Assembly: GCA_035545895.1 (NCBI GenBank)
Contig: DASZXJ010000128.1
Location: 1-48,930 of the forward strand
Direction of reading: 5' to 3'
DNA: 48,930 nt
DNA from: DASZXJ01 sp035545895
GTDB lineage: Bacteria; Planctomycetota; Phycisphaerae; Tepidisphaerales; Tepidisphaeraceae
Both the position numbers and the translations under genes were made by a program. The notes beneath the pieces are model-generated. The model had not been told where the DNA came from, made no database searches, and saw only the letters and a list, made by a program, of their open reading frames with translations. Of the stretch, positions 48,557 to 48,930 are shown in pieces; the stretch's first letter is position 1, and the number at the start of each line of letters is the position of its first letter.

Positions 48557-48930
48557 TTCAACGCGTCTGAGTAGGGGGGCAGATTCCTCCACCCCGAATC
48601 GGGCACGAAACGGGAGCGGAGTTCATTAGCTACATGAGTGCCCACTTGCCCCCACGAACCGACGCGGACCAACATTCTTCCCGCAGCGCAACTTCGTGAA
48701 CATTCGTGCGGATTCGGGGTTGATTCTCCGGTCAAACCATCGCGACAGTGACTCCAGGACCGCGGGAAACGCACAGATGCCCGAAGATTCAGCGCATTTC
48801 ATCGACCAATCCGCTTGTCCGATTCGTCAAATGGCGCGCACTTTCTTGCAGTTTCTGAGAGCCTAGAGAAACGAAATTTTTATCCACAGATTTCACAGAT
48901 GACACAGATTAAGAAAATGAAGGGGGAAAA
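48557..48930. other. Gene-free end of window
   Basis: No credible gene or RNA seen. A minus-strand 78-residue frame has no supporting features. Near the end (48892-48920) a CACAGATT/CACAGATG simple repeat of a type common in intergenic DNA begins. Confidence 0.5.

Overview
The window looks like a chromosome segment from a free-living planctomycete, most likely Phycisphaerae-like. The evidence is a pseudopilin of the H-x9-DG type, PEP-motif and dockerin-type surface proteins, Tat-exported sugar-active enzymes, DUF1080 debris, many dispersed hairpin repeats and moderate-to-high GC. This assignment is inference; no rRNA or other phylogenetic marker was analysed.

Layout. 0-6.8 kb: the tail of a nucleotide-sugar epimerase/decarboxylase, a GbsR/MarR-like regulator, a polytopic membrane protein, an NtrC-type sigma-54 activator, alanine dehydrogenase, a TPR protein and a metallophosphoesterase. 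7-15.2 kb: a nitrogen-assimilation block. It holds a NirA-type nitrite reductase, a reductase flavoprotein and an FNT nitrite channel behind a consensus sigma-54 promoter. A divergent arm carries a bifunctional-nuclease-family protein, PII and AmtB, with a second sigma-54-like promoter and a structured RNA between glnB and amtB, then a degenerate Fic-like protein. 15.2-17.2 kb: a GT-C-like membrane protein and a CAU tRNA.

17.4-20.7 kb: a cobalamin riboswitch followed by an intrinsic terminator and a tight three-gene operon (dockerin/PEP surface protein, DUF4465 protein, pseudopilin), read here as a vitamin B12-controlled cell-surface system. 20.8-23.3 kb: a GH28 hydrolase and two unknown genes. 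23.4-27.95 kb: a chromosomal integron, with IntI on the plus strand and about seven short cassettes on the minus strand separated by attC sites. Downstream lies a degenerate 21-bp tandem repeat and then a GIY-YIG gene embedded in about 95-bp repeats.

30.5-37.4 kb: carbohydrate-linked secreted proteins (two tandem CBM9-like/PKD paralogues, an enolase-superfamily protein, a DUF1080 relic, a GT4 glycosyltransferase, a sialate O-acetylesterase). 37.5-46 kb: uppS and cimA. cimA is preceded by an isoleucine-rich leader peptide and a terminator hairpin, a classic attenuation layout. Then come a nucleotidyltransferase pair, a cupredoxin, an HD phosphohydrolase, a CYTH protein and leuS. 46-48.9 kb: a PilZ protein, a DUF2079 membrane protein and tRNA-Ala(GGC).

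Main points for follow-up are the integron, the B12-riboswitch surface operon, the Ile-leader attenuator of cimA and the glnB-amtB intergenic RNA. All calls are by eye; no searches or folding programs were run.
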